NCBI GenBank assembly: GCA_946902985.2
Contig: OX336388.2
Span: 127,660,346 to 127,724,345 of the forward strand
Direction: 5' to 3'
Source of the DNA: Meconema thalassinum
Taxonomy: Eukaryota; Arthropoda; Insecta; Orthoptera; Tettigoniidae
DNA: 64,000 nt
Shown: positions 41,140 to 51,272 of the stretch, piece by piece
Numbering within the stretch: the stretch's first letter is position 1
How the letters are laid out: every line of letters starts with the position of its first letter
Position numbers and translations under genes: made by a program
Notes under the pieces: generated by a model
What the model saw: the letters and a program-made list of their open reading frames with translations, nothing else
Database searches by the model: none
Told to the model about the DNA's origin: nothing

Positions 41140-41785
41140 AAGTAGTTAGTTAGTTAGTTATTGTTGTTTTAAGGGGCGGAACTACGAGGTCATCTGCCCC
41201 TCTTAACACAGATTAAAGAATACAAATTTTGAATTGAATTTAAAATTTTGAGGTGGACATCTAAATTTAAAAAGACCAAATATTAATCAAACAAAAACAA
41301 ACAATTAAATAAAAAAATAAAAATTATAAAAATAAACAAAAATTACGGAAAAAACAAAACATTATCATTCAAAAACGAACAAGTCGTTGAGTCAATTTAT
41401 ACTGGAAAATTTAGATTGCTGGCCCTAACCCACTCTCACTTATAAAGCGGATAACGCGATCAGCAGCCACCGCGTCATCGGCTAATATAAGTTTGAGTGT
41501 CATCTGCAAACCAAGGTTTCTTCGTAAGTCAGCAAGATCCACACACTCGGTGAAAATGTGGGCCACGGTAAATACGGCTCCACAGGTACAAAGTGGGGGG
41601 TCTTCCCTTCTCATTAGGTACGAGTGGGTGGATCTTGTATGACCTATCCTTAGCCTACACAAAATGACGGACTCTCTCCGGGCCCGGAAGGAGCTCCGCC
41701 ACACGCGAGTAGTTCCCTTGATCGCTCTCAGTTTACTGGGCAGTGGGTCAGCTAGCCACTGACTCTCCCAAAAAGCCAGAACTTG
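41140..41785 (-). pseudogene. 3' end of an I-like LINE with hairpin tail
   Basis: The minus frame (41411-41704, extendable upstream to about 41785) encodes WRSSFRARRESVILCRLRIG, HTRSTHSYLMRREDPP and LCTCGAVFTVAHIFTEC, the RNase-H-downstream C--C-H-C region typical of Jockey/I-group LINE ORF2. After the stop comes an AT-rich 3' UTR and then the hairpin GGGGCAGATGACCTCGTAGT + TCCGCCCCTTAAAACAAC and AACT units at 41150-41213. The 5' part is missing. This is the only copy of that tail here that is linked to protein-coding LINE sequence. Confidence 0.78.
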
Positions 41786-41794
41786 TAGGCGTAA

Positions 41795-41905
41795 CTGAGA
41801 GCGATAAGTTGGAGAGAAAGATACTTAGGAAGATAATTTGCCCGAAATTGTGGCTGGACAATGCAAGTTGCGAGGAAGCGCAGAATTTAACCGGTCGGAG
41901 CTGAG
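41795..41905 (+). pseudogene. RTE-like reverse transcriptase fragment
   Basis: Encodes LERKILRKIICPKLW and a worn LRSNEE-like segment. Short and 5'-truncated. Confidence 0.55.
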
Positions 41906-42179
41906 AAGTATTAAGTCAGTCTTCACTACTTTTCTGGAGACAGATAAAACATCATTGCAGAACAGAACTTAACAAACACACTATATTAGTCATCTATGTT
42001 GTGAAGCAACTGTTCAGGTTATATTTAAGTTAGCAGAATATCAATTTTAATTCAATAAACATATTTTTCTAGCCAATTTTGCAAACGTGACTTAATGCCT
42101 TTCAGCTCCGTGGTCAGTTTAGTGCGGCAGAATGAATATTTCACATGACTTTTTATTTAAAAATGGATTGTAACATAAA

Positions 42180-42440
42180 AAACACTGATAGTCAGTCTGA
42201 AAGACTACACTTTATATCATTTTAAATGCTACAAATGCTGCGTGAACTCCAAGTCCGTTAGCAAGTGCAATACAAGGTCAAAGGAGGTAGCTGGCTGGAT
42301 GACGTCACGCTCACCGGAGCGCGCGGGGATAGGAAGAAGCTCAAGCAGTACTATGACGACACACACCTCAGTGCATTCTCGGTACATTTCGTCCCGTCAC
42401 CGTAACGTAACGCCAGACCCAAGCGAAGTCGACATTTACA
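42180..42440 (+). repeat. Rep-X copy 4, internally deleted
   Basis: Left end AGTCAGTCTGAAAGACTACA and right end CACACCTCAGTGCATTC, ACCGTAACGTAACGCCAGAC, CGAAGTCGACA are Rep-X; the middle is replaced by about 90 bp of other sequence. Confidence 0.72.
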
Positions 42441-42444
42441 ATAG

Positions 42445-42785
42445 CACTTTAACGCGCGGGAATCTTGCAGTGCGGCCAACAATAAATACGGAATACGGCG
42501 CTTAAATCACCAAGTCGTTCACTTAATGCTTTTCTCCTGTGATTGCACTACACGTAGCAGTGGTTTCAAGTTTAAACCCACAAAACAAATTGCTTTGAGA
42601 TGGATTTTGCCTGGCCAGTGAACTTCCGTGGATTTTCTCCTGATGAAAATGTGTGTGCAGCTTAAACAGAAGGCTGAATTAATTATTTCCAATGACGTTC
42701 CAAGGCTATTGGATCAATACTTCAGAATATTAATTCTTTAGAAAATGACCATTTTTGACCTAGTGCTTTTCCGCACCGGCCGATT
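42445..42785. other. Unassigned spacer
   Basis: No domain, repeat or structured end recognised. Confidence 0.4.
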
Positions 42786-42789
42786 CAAT

Positions 42790-42960
42790 AGGCCGGAAGA
42801 TCGTGGCTGGACAATACAGATTGCGAGGAAACACAGAATTGTATCAAAGTAATGAACGACTGTTGGAATCCATAAAGAAGAGAAGAATCAAATTCTATGG
42901 TCACGTATTTAGTATTGACGAAAGGAGATTGAATAGCAGAATGTTCATCGTCCATACTTG
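42790..42960 (+). pseudogene. RTE-like reverse transcriptase fragment
   Basis: Encodes KIVAGQYRLRGNTELYQSNE and IKKRRIKFYGHVFSIDERRL, the Y-LR-N-ELY and RR--FYGH motifs also seen at 61100-61215. Confidence 0.7.
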
Positions 42961-43186
42961 ATAACAGACCTATAACCTCTGATAAGTGGTTCAGGGAGGT
43001 CTAGAAAAAAAAAGCGTGTCGTCTCATAACTCACGAGCCTCAAAATCCACGAATTTCAAGATGAGGGTTAGTAAAAGTAGGTTTTAGCCAGTTTCTGTAC
43101 CTGGGCCATTCTCAAAACTCACGATCCAAGCCAGTTCTTCTTTGAATGAGAAAAGGTCCATTGTTAGCGCCATCCGGAACTGTGGC

Positions 43187-43262
43187 AACATTCCGGCACC
43201 CCGGCGTCTCTAAAAGCCGCAGTAGTTAAAAGGGACGTAAAAGCTATTCTAATTATTGTCGA
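43187..43262 (+). repeat. SINE-D 3' fragment
   Basis: TTCCGGCACCCCGGCGTCTC, TAAAAGCC and GTTAAAAGGGACGTAAAA match the 3' half of SINE-D copy 2. Confidence 0.7.
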
Positions 43263-43286
43263 ATAAGCCGCTAGTCATTTTTTTCT

Positions 43287-43332
43287 TGGGGCACATGACC
43301 TCGTTCCACCCCTTAAAACAACAATAACTAAC
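43287..43332 (+). repeat. Tail-only retro-insertion 2 (46 bp)
   Basis: TGGGGCACATGACCTCGTTC, CACCCCTTAAAACAACAATA and ACTAAC only. Perfect 12-bp target duplication TCATTTTTTTCT (43275-43286 and 43333-43344). Confidence 0.85.
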
Positions 43333-43364
43333 TCATTTTTTTCTGTACAGGACCAACATAATAG

Positions 43365-43495
43365 ACACCTAAGTCACTTGATAGTGTTGGCAGATATGAG
43401 CATTCCACGAGCTTACTAGGCGCATTTCAATTGTTTTGCTAATGGTCATTGGCTGTCGCTATGTATCCAAACGCAAAATAACGACCTCCATGATT
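43365..43495 (+). repeat. Rep-Z copy 1
   Basis: GCTTACTAGGCGCATTTCAA, TTGTTTTGCTAATGGTCATT, GGCTG and CAAACGCAAAATAACG are shared with 45728-45870. Confidence 0.65.
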
Positions 43496-43565
43496 CAAAT
43501 TAAGTTTATAAGGTCTGAAGTCACCAAGTAGAATGACTGAGTTATACTTGGAGAATATGGTCTGT

Positions 43566-43845
43566 GATTCTTCTTCTTCTTCTTCAAGTGCCTCGTCCTC
43601 CAAGAACATTGGCGATCAGTAGCATGATCTGCTGTTTGTCCATAGCTGATCTAAACAGTGACACTGCATTAAGTCCAAACAACTGGCTTAAGTTCTTTAG
43701 CCAGGATATTCGTCTGCGGCCTGGACCCCTAATGTCTGTTCTAGGTTGATAATTCCTTTTCAAACAATACAAACGAAATCCTATTCTGAAACTGGGTGGA
43801 CAAACATGGGTTGAAGGGCAGTGCGAGTCATTGTTCAGCACATAC
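43566..43845 (-). pseudogene. LINE 3' end with conserved C-terminal peptide
   Basis: Minus frame ends GPGRRRISWLKNLSQLFGLN, LFRSAMDKQQ and ANVLGGRGT, then GAA repeats (43566-43585 on plus as TTC). This RRR-SWLKNLR--FG peptide is the end of a common insect LINE reverse transcriptase. 5'-truncated. Confidence 0.68.
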
Positions 43846-43927
43846 TTCCTGCGGTTATCGCAGGCACGTGCTCTCCGGAGTCGTGAGTTATGAGACTAAT
43901 ATTATTAGAATGTTAATTCAGCTACTA

Positions 43928-44602
43928 TGAGAGCTGTTTTTTAAGTAAGGGCCGTTTTTTCTAATCCCGTAGTTAGTGCGCGCGCCACAACAAGCGTGCG
44001 CGCTACCTCCCGGCATCATTTGCGAACAAGCAGGCGTCAGTTGCAGCTGTGTAGCTAACCTGTACGCTGAACTGTGCACCTTTACAATGTTCAAGATTAT
44101 TGATTCGCCCGCCGCGTGTGAGGTACGATCTCTGATACGTTTTTTGAGTGCAAGAAACATGTCGGCTGCAGATATTCATCGTCAGCTTTGTGAGGTGTAT
44201 GGTGATAATGCAATGACGGAAGGTAAAGTGCGAAGATGGGTACGCGAGTTCAAAAGTGGCCGTGGAAATGTTCATAACGATGAACGCTCAGGTCTGTGAT
44301 CACAGATGACTTGGTGACTGCAATTGACACGAAAATTCACGAGGACCGAAGATTCATGATAACCACTCTATCAATGGATTTTCGTCAAGTGTGAATATTC
44401 TTGGTTGTCAGAGAAGGCGGCAAACTTTTATGCAGATGGATTTCAGAACTTAGTTTTAAGGTATGAAAAGTGTCTAAATAAACAAGGCAATTATGTAGAA
44501 AAATAGAGGAAGGTATGTAAAACATAAAAATAAATATGGTTTCAAAATAAAATGTTCGGTTAATTAAAAAAAACGGCCCTTACTTGAAAAAAAAAGCCCT
44601 CG
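43928..44602 (+). mobile_element. Deleted mariner (copy 2), both ends present (675 bp)
   Basis: TIRs: TGAGAGCTGTTTTTTAAGTA (left) and the inverse of ACTTGAAAAAAAAAGCCCTC (right); TA on both sides (43926-43927, 44603-44604). Open from MFKIIDSPAACEVRSLIRFL (44088) to NERSGL, where a TGA follows; further codons IHEDRRFMITTLSMDF are readable downstream in another frame. Then the same internal deletion as at 25711-26377 and the C-terminal FYADGFQNLVLRYEKCLN. Confidence 0.9.
44088..44299 (+). pseudogene. mariner transposase N-terminal remnant
   Basis: About 70 codons of the paired helix-turn-helix DNA-binding domain, with VRRWVREFKSGRGNVHNDER. Lacks the DDD/E core, so it cannot transpose DNA; in theory it could still bind TIRs. 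Confidence 0.85.
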
Positions 44603-44629
44603 TAGTTTCTAGTCGTGAGTTTTGATACT

Positions 44630-44959
44630 GAAAATCCACAGCCTGCTTCCAGTCTCCGACCGGGTCAGGAATGGAATGAATGAAGCCCCCATCTAGCGGC
44701 GAGGATATGAACTGTGCCGGCTGCCGAGGCCTGACGCACTTCTCTGGGGCAATGATTAAATGAATGACAGATGAAATGAAATGATAGTGGAGAGTGTTGC
44801 TGGAATGAAATTTTGACAGGGAAAACCGGAGTACCCGGAGAAAAACCTGTCTGCCTCCGTTTTGTCCAGCACAGATCTCACATGGAGTGACCGGGATTTG
44901 AACCACGGACCCAGCGGTGAGAGGCCGGCGTGCTGCCGCCTAAGCCACGGAGGCTTGGT
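44630..44959 (-). repeat. SINE-F copy 2, full length, minus strand
   Basis: Near-identical to 26409-26736. Perfect 12-bp target duplication AGTTTTGATACT (44618-44629 and 44960-44971). Defines the family at 330 bp. Confidence 0.94.
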
Positions 44960-45236
44960 AGTTTTGATACTATTTGTTACTATTTTTAGCTCGTGAGTTT
45001 TGAGACGTAACCAAAAAAAAGGTATGAAGCGTGAAGACATCGCTAATAGAATCAAGTACCGGCAGGAGATCTATAACTTTAAGAGCTTTCACGAAGAAGG
45101 CAAAGTCAACAACAGATGGAAAGGAGACAGGCCGCCAGGGAAAAAATGCAATGATACTGAGCTGTGTAACAGTTGATGGCGTGGTCCCTAAGAGCCGTAA
45201 AGGAAATTTAAAAAAAAAAAAGTAAACGTTCGGCAA

Positions 45237-45724
45237 AACCCTTAGTTGAGATAATTACAACTTGGTGTGAAGTACTGTAGCCTATTTCATATCCCGTGAA
45301 CATGGTTAGGTATACCGGTAGAACAATCATCTAATTTTCCTAGTGGAAACTTATCTTCTCAAGAAGAAGTCTTACAGTAAATTTGCTCATAAGTTTCAGC
45401 GGCATGCGATTTTTACTCGTGGGGGAACCCGAAACAAAATATATACAGGAACAATCCGCGTACTCTGGAGGCTCTCAAGAACGAAATAACTGCACCGATA
45501 CGTAATGAGAGAGGATGAATTACAGTGAGTGAACCAAAACTTCCTACGTCGGTGCAATGTGTGCCTAGAAAATGAAGGACTGCATTTCCAGCAACTACTC
45601 TGATATTCATATAAATAATGATGATTATTAAATACGTTAAAAAGTGTAAATGTGTTAAACTAGTTGGGCGCTACGCTGCTTCTAGTGTCACTGTCTTGCT
45701 CAACAGACGGCTAGCCACAATATA
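45237..45724. other. Unassigned spacer
   Basis: No recognisable gene or repeat. Confidence 0.4.
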
Positions 45725-45727
45725 CAT

Positions 45728-45872
45728 TAAAGTCACATGATAGGGTTGGCAATTATAAGCCTCCACGTGCTTACTAGGCGCCTTTCAATTGTTTTGCTCA
45801 GGGCCATTGGCTGACGCTTAGTGAACATCATCCGTGGCTTTGTACCCAAACACAAAATAACGGTCGCCACGT
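45728..45872 (+). repeat. Rep-Z copy 2
   Basis: GTCACATGATAGGGTTGGCA, GCTTACTAGGCGCCTTTCAA, TTGTTTTGCTCAGGGCCATT and CAAACACAAAATAACGGTCG; about 80% like copy 1 by eye, with an extra 18 bp. Confidence 0.65.
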
Positions 45873-45879
45873 GCTTGTT

Positions 45880-46590
45880 TAAAGACAGTATTACGCCTGC
45901 TACGGACTGGCTAGTACAAGCTTCGTATAGCTTCCTCGTTTAGTTGTTGTGGCGCTATCTAATCATTATTCCGTGGACTGTATTACTATTGGTACGTCTT
46001 AAAGTGATATTCACGCCATCTATTGTTGTTTCGTAAAACTTGCTTAACTCACTTGACATGTTTCGTGTTAGGCACAATCGTATTGCCCGACTGAAAGGCA
46101 TACTATAATAGATAGGCCTACTGGGCGATGCTGAAAAATAGCGGCTTAACACTCCAATGTACACACAAGTAAAGGAACGAACATACGCGAGCAATCAGAA
46201 ACAGAAGAACAATCAAGAAAGTTGGTGTATTTAAATGGAGGAACATCATCAAGCACGTAAATCACGCACGATTTAGAAGGCCGGGAGCGTTCGGAGGCAA
46301 GCAGGTGTCAGGGGGGCCATGACGCGTGCTAAGCCGAGCCCAGCATTCCAGACGGGTGGGAGTGGAGACAAGTGAAGGTCGGAGACCGCACGGCCTATAG
46401 GATCCAATAAAACTCACTACTAAATTGTTATCTGTCCCATGTTCCAGGGTGAATATTACTACAAGCCTTGAGGGATGTCAAATATCACCTGATCAAGAGG
46501 ATACATGTTGGTAATTGTTGTTGTTGCTTCGTTTTTGAGTTAACGTGTGCAGTTACCACAAAAGCGAAATTTGACTTAGCCTAACCTTTC
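45880..46590. other. Unassigned spacer
   Basis: Short open frames without domains; no tandem or inverted repeat seen. Confidence 0.4.
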
Positions 46591-46595
46591 GTTGT

Positions 46596-47075
46596 TTCAG
46601 TCTTCAGTATTTCGACTGGTTTGATGCAGCTCTCCATGCCTCCCTGTCCTGAGCTAATCGTTTTATCTCTACATAGCTACCACACCCTACATCCAAGGCA
46701 ATCTTTTATTCTAACCTTGGTCTACCCCTACAGTTCTTATCCTCGACCCTTCCTTCCATAACTAAGTTTGCTATTCCTGGGTGTCTTAGTAGCCTATGTG
46801 TCCTGCCAACCTATCTCTTCCCTTCATTAGCAGTCGCCAGAAACATCTCTGCTCTCCCAATCGTCTTAATACCTCTTCATTTGTAACCCTATCTACCCGT
46901 CTGATCTTCATCATTCTCCTGTAACACCACATTTCAAACGCTGCTAGTCTCCTCTTTTGTGCCGCTCCAATAGTCCAAGTTTCACTTCCATACAGCGCCA
47001 CGCTCCAGACAAAGGCTTTCAAAATAAATGACTTCCTAATACCTAAATTTATATTCGATGTCAACAGATTCCTTT
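46596..47075 (-). pseudogene. LINE RTE-2 3' fragment
   Basis: The minus frame 46786-47064 is open for 92 codons: LGIRKSFILKAFVWSVALYG, SETWTIGAAQKRR, FEMWCYRRMMKIRRVDRVTN, EEVLRRLGEQRCFWRLLMK. This is the C-terminal part of an RTE-like reverse transcriptase. The 3' part to 46596 matches the other RTE-2 copies. Confidence 0.85.
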
Positions 47076-47184
47076 TTTGTAGAAATGATTTCAGAGGAGG
47101 CGAATCTTAAAAGCACAAAAATTGTGTATCGTAGTTGGACTGCACCGAAAATCTGTGTACGTGTATGTATGTTTATTTTCGACC

Positions 47185-47660
47185 CTGACTATTATATGTC
47201 AGAAAACTGTACTATAATGAGGCTCATTATAACACTATTTTTCATTATGAAACAGTTTCTCCCACCAATCAGAGCTCAAGAAACAGTTGTTTGACCAATT
47301 AGATAATTAGATGCGCTGAGTTCCACGGCCTTCTAATTTAAATTTCACTGCCTGGCCTATTGTCATAATAGGGTAATCGAGGAGGCCATAGTCAAATACA
47401 AGGCATTCTCTTGTCTCATGCGCTCTGTTCAGTATATAAAACAGGCGAAATCTCGACAGATATTTATGAATATTTTTGTTCGAACATAAAATAGTTATAA
47501 TAATTATCGTCGAACATAAACAGTCGTATGCAACTCACCTATAATGGTAATTAAGACACTCGTATGGAAATTATAAAACTCGCATACGCTCGTTTTATAA
47601 ACATACTTGTGTCTTAATTATTGCCATTATAGGCTCGTTGCATAATGTACTATTATGTGT
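47185..47660 (+). repeat. Rep-Y copy 3, uninterrupted
   Basis: Defines the family from TATGTCAGAAAACTGTACTA to CGTTGCATAATGTACTATTA (about 475 bp). Holds CCAATCAGA and CCAATTAG boxes, TATATAAAACAGGCG (about 47434), and an inverted pair near 47550 and 47605. Possibly an LTR or a MITE with a promoter. Confidence 0.7.
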
Positions 47661-47790
47661 GTGTAATTTGTCTGTTAACCTGTGTTTTTGTGACGTCTAT
47701 CTTAGTGTGTGTATTTGTAAAATTCGGCCAGGATTGAGTAGGAGGCACTAAGTACCATCCCAGTATTTTCCTGGAGTGAATGTAGAAATT
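47661..47790 (-). repeat. SINE-C fragment, minus strand
   Basis: Inverse of CCAGGAAAATACTGGGATGG, TACTTAGTGCCTCCTACTCA and ACACACACTAAGATAGACGT; body and part of the tail. Confidence 0.6.
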
Positions 47791-47866
47791 AATATTTTAA
47801 CTTTCAGTTGGTCAACACAATATAATTCCAATTACTGGAATATGTGAAAAAATAACATATGATATA

Positions 47867-47930
47867 TATACGAGGGAAGTTCCAAAAGTAAGTTTCGTTA
47901 TTTTATTGCACGATCAGGTGGTACACCACG
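47867..47930 (+). repeat. mariner-like end fragment
   Basis: TACGAGGGAAGTTCCAAAAG and TAAGTTTCGTTATTTTATTG resemble the ends of the palindrome at 61547 (CGAGGCACGTCCAGAAAGTA). Confidence 0.4.
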
Positions 47931-47934
47931 TGAC

Positions 47935-47985
47935 ACACGCATTAGTACAGTCATCGATCACAGTGACACAGGTTATCAGTAGAGC
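47935..47985 (+). repeat. SINE-C tail fragment
   Basis: CATTAGTACAGTCATCGATC and ACAGTGACACAGGTTATCAG match the tail of SINE-C. Confidence 0.5.
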
Positions 47986-48104
47986 CCTGCGTGGATAAAC
48001 AAAACGTTATCCGCATCCGCCCCGCATCCGCACGACTGTTATACGCATCCGCACGTTTGTTATACGAATCCACTGGTATTAAAATAAAAACTTTCTTCGC
48101 CTTT

Positions 48105-48235
48105 TCCCAATTAATTGCGGTCGCCGGAGCCAACCAGGTTCATTTTGGTTTTGGCCGGGGATTTACGGCCGGATGCCCTTCCTGGCGCCGCGTGATTTTT
48201 TAGGTAAAAATACATCCGGGTGAAAGATGAGTAGC
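48105..48235 (-). repeat. SINE-I fragment, copy 1
   Basis: Carries GGCCGGATGCCCTTCCTGGC on the plus strand, the inverse of the block at 49454-49490. Confidence 0.5.
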
Positions 48236-48239
48236 TAAG

Positions 48240-49400
48240 CCACTGCACCATCACACTCCCCCTACAATTCTATTTTTAATTACATAAAGTATTAAAGTTA
48301 CATGTTTAGACATTTGAGGAGAAAGTCCTTCCCCTACGCTATGAATGTCATGTGCTATGTTTACTGCATGAGTTGCAACCCTTTTTAGTTCAGAGTGTTA
48401 ATTATGCTTAATGGCATCATTTGAATTAGATTAACGTAAATCATCATCTTACATTTGACATGACAAAAGAACGGGAAAATATGATGATACGTCATAAACA
48501 TCCGGGTCCTAATAATGATATTCAACAAATTCTTTTTTTTTTAACTATCCACAAATTTACTCCAAACATTATCCGCTATTCGCACAGCCATGCAAACTAT
48601 ATCGGCATGGCGTAAAATTATGTGGGTTTATCCTCGGAAATCAGCTTCCGCGCGGGACTTTAGTTAAAGGATGGGTGAGATAGCAACAGATTCCACCTGT
48701 TCCCAATGTTATCTCTCGAGGCTTAGTATGCCTCGTTCCATCACACAGACCAGATTTAAAAATCTTGACAGAGACTGGAATCGAAGCAAGACAAAAAAAA
48801 ATCCACGTTAACTTAGTCTTCACTGCACATGATTGAAGCAAACGGAGCCGGTAATCAACATTTCCCAAACCCCTACATGAAGCAACAATGCACAGTCCCA
48901 TGTGATCAGCGTCCTTCAGGACCAAGAAGTCACTGCCTTCTCGATGGAGAACCACGTGTGAGCAGCGGTTAATATATGCAAGATGTTAAGTAAAAACATC
49001 ACGCAACTCATAACGACGTCCCATTATGTAAATGTCGATAGGACACTATCGATTATTCCATGACACAGCTAAGTTTCCGAGAAGAACCTACTACAAAACA
49101 GTGCCATTGCGTGCGCCTGGAACTAGGCCACCCACACGCGACAAGGCTAGAGCGCTGAGACATACATGAGCCGCGCGATAGTCTTCTATTGAGGACGGAA
49201 GTCAAGAGTATATAGACGACTCCCATGGTCTAGGACAGCTGAATTCTACTCTCCTCTCCGGCAGATAGCCTATTAAAGATGTGATGCACTCAGCATCGCG
49301 TGGACAATTAAGTAGCTACTTGATATACATCACCTGTAATCAACAGGTTATATTTGGGACGGTACCTTCTAACAGGCCACCGTCGCTTCCATCCGCATCC
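48240..49400. other. Unassigned spacer
   Basis: A 104-codon minus frame (48641-48955) has no recognised domain and no splice or start support. A T-run lies at 48532-48542. Confidence 0.35.
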
Positions 49401-49419
49401 TTGCCCAGTTTCATTCGTC

Positions 49420-49560
49420 TTAATTCATTTCATCTCTCATTAACTCCTCTTATGAGGTTGGCGTCAGGAAGGGCATCCGGCCGTAAAACATACGCCACAT
49501 AGAATTTCATTGCACCTCATCCCCGACCCCGTTGGAAACGGGAATAATTAGGGGTAGACA
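49420..49560 (+). repeat. SINE-I fragment, copy 2
   Basis: TTGGCGTCAGGAAGGGCATC, CGGCCGTAAAAC and GACCCCGTTGGAAACGGG. The GGAAGGGCATCCGGC block is, as I recall, widespread in animal retroelements. Confidence 0.55.
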
Positions 49561-49727
49561 TTTCTTCTTTTCTTTCTTCGTCATGCCCGACTAAGGAGCG
49601 AACTTATTTAGCTGATGGCATTGCATTTCTCTTCTCCCAAAATCTCTTCATCTTCTCACTCTGGCTTCTCTTGCGATCTTCTGACCAGCTTTTGTTGGTG
49701 ATAGTGGTTGGATGGTAGACATTTATT

Positions 49728-49737
49728 ATTATTATTA

Positions 49738-49776
<39 letters not shown>
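49728..49776 (+). repeat. ATT microsatellite
   Basis: About 16 ATT/ATC units; poly-Asn/poly-Ile frames over it are artefacts. Confidence 0.92.
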
Positions 49777-49777
<1 letters not shown>

Positions 49778-49899
49778 AGTTTACTCTCCGACCTCCTGAT
49801 CCATTCAGGTATCCTTCCGAAATTTGACGCACAGAGTTGCCTACGGGCGTCAACATAAAGATCTGCACCTGACCACTATGGAGACCACAGCCATTGTTG

Positions 49900-49901
<2 letters not shown>

Positions 49902-49942
<41 letters not shown>
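49902..49942 (+). repeat. ATT microsatellite next to a LINE fragment
   Basis: About 13 ATT units, shortly before the 5'-truncated LINE. Confidence 0.9.
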
Positions 49943-49943
<1 letters not shown>

Positions 49944-49964
49944 GTATTTTTATAATTATTATTG

Positions 49965-50865
49965 TGCGACAAGGTTGTTTGCTGTCCCCTGGACTGTTCA
50001 ATGCCTTCGCTGAAGTTATAACAAAGTGGTCATTTAAAGGTTCTAATATGGGAGTGAAAGTTGGTGGAAGACTTATCCAGAATATTAAATTTGCTGATGA
50101 TCTGGCATTAGTTGCGGTAAATCCGCATACATTAACAAACATGTTGCAATGTTTAAATGATACAGCTACAGAATACGGAATGAAAATCAATTTTAAGAAG
50201 ACCAAGATTCTGGTGATAAGTAAGCATCAACACCAACTAAATATAACCATAAATAAAGAACCAGTACAACAGGTCAATCGATTTAAATACCTTGGTCAGA
50301 TCTTCACAGAAGACCTACGATGTGAAGTTTAAATCAGGAGCCGTATAGCCATGGCCAAGCAGGTATTCCGTGAAAAGCATTCTCTAATTGGTCAACGCTC
50401 GATGTCCCTCAGCCTTAGAAAACAACTGGTTAAGACCAACATATGGCCAGTTGCAATGTATTGCAGTGAGACCTGGACAATGAATAGAGGTGACATTAAA
50501 CAACTAGAAGCGTTTGAGATGTGGTGTTGGCACCGAATGGAAAAGATCCGATGGGTAGAGAAAATGGCCAACATAACGGTGTTGGATCGAATAAAGGAAA
50601 AACGGCAAATGATCCGCCAGATATATAGAAGGAGATCCACCTGGCTTGGCCACAGGTTACGACATGGTGGCCTGATGATCGACATACTAGAAGGCAGAAT
50701 ACCTGGAAAACGCCCTCGCGGGAGGCCACGGAACACTTTCATGAGATCTTTCCTAGATAGCTCTGGCCTAAAGTTATGAAGTGGTCAAAAGGACAACACA
50801 AGACCGAACAACGTGGAGAAGAATCATTGTAGGGACAGACCAGTCGCTTGACTGAAAACCATGAT
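49965..50865 (+). pseudogene. RTE-like LINE RTE-3, 3' part of pol with one in-frame stop
   Basis: Begins inside the reverse transcriptase: RQGCLLSPGLFNAFAEVITK, IKFADDLALVAVN (catalytic FADD), EYGMKINFKKTKILVI, NRFKYLGQIF; a TAA at 50330-50332 in the same frame; then IRSRIAMAKQVF, IWPVAMYCSETWTMNRGD, FEMWCWHRMEKIRWVE, RSTWLGHRLRHGG and GKRPRGRPRNTFM to a normal stop. The end carries ATG repeats (50858-50872). 5'-truncated copy with a single visible lesion, hence fairly young. Confidence 0.88.
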
Positions 50866-51024
50866 GATGATGACTGGAGGTTTTCAGAATATTAAGTAGT
50901 GTGTTGTACAAATGACACAAGCCATTTAGAAGACGGGAGAGAAAAAGCCGGATATGACCAAATTTTCACTATGATAATTCTTGGAGTTATTATTATTGGT
51001 AGTAGCAGTAGTAGCAATATTTGC

Positions 51025-51272
51025 CAGAGGTCCGGTTCAGCCAAGAGATGTAATTCTGGTCTGAGGGCTGGAACGGGGTATATTCAACCTTGTGAAGAAA
51101 AACTGACAAGCAAGAGGTGGATCCGATTCGTACCTCAGCCATCCTGGAAGTGGTTTACCTTGGTCTTCTCACTCCATGCAAAGGCAGGGATGGTTCCTAA
51201 CTTAAGGCCACGGCCACCTCCTTCCCAATCCTCATCTGTATTACAAATACACACACTAATACAGCCATCGCA
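51025..51272 (+). repeat. SINE-C copy split by SINE-A (left part)
   Basis: GGTCCGGTTCAGCC (worn B box), GGCTGGAACGGGGTATATTC, ATCCTGGAAGTGGTTTACC, CAAAGGCAGGGATGGTTCCT, ACTAATACAGCCATCGCA. Ends with the 12-bp target duplication of SINE-A; resumes at 52202. Confidence 0.85.

Noticed and set aside
45031..45225. Possible pogo/Tigger transposase fragment
   Set aside because: A short Lys-rich frame ending in an A-run; no DDE or CENPB-type motif could be matched with confidence.
48641..48955. 104-codon open frame as a host exon
   Set aside because: No domain and no acceptor/donor pair that fits; length is within chance for this composition.
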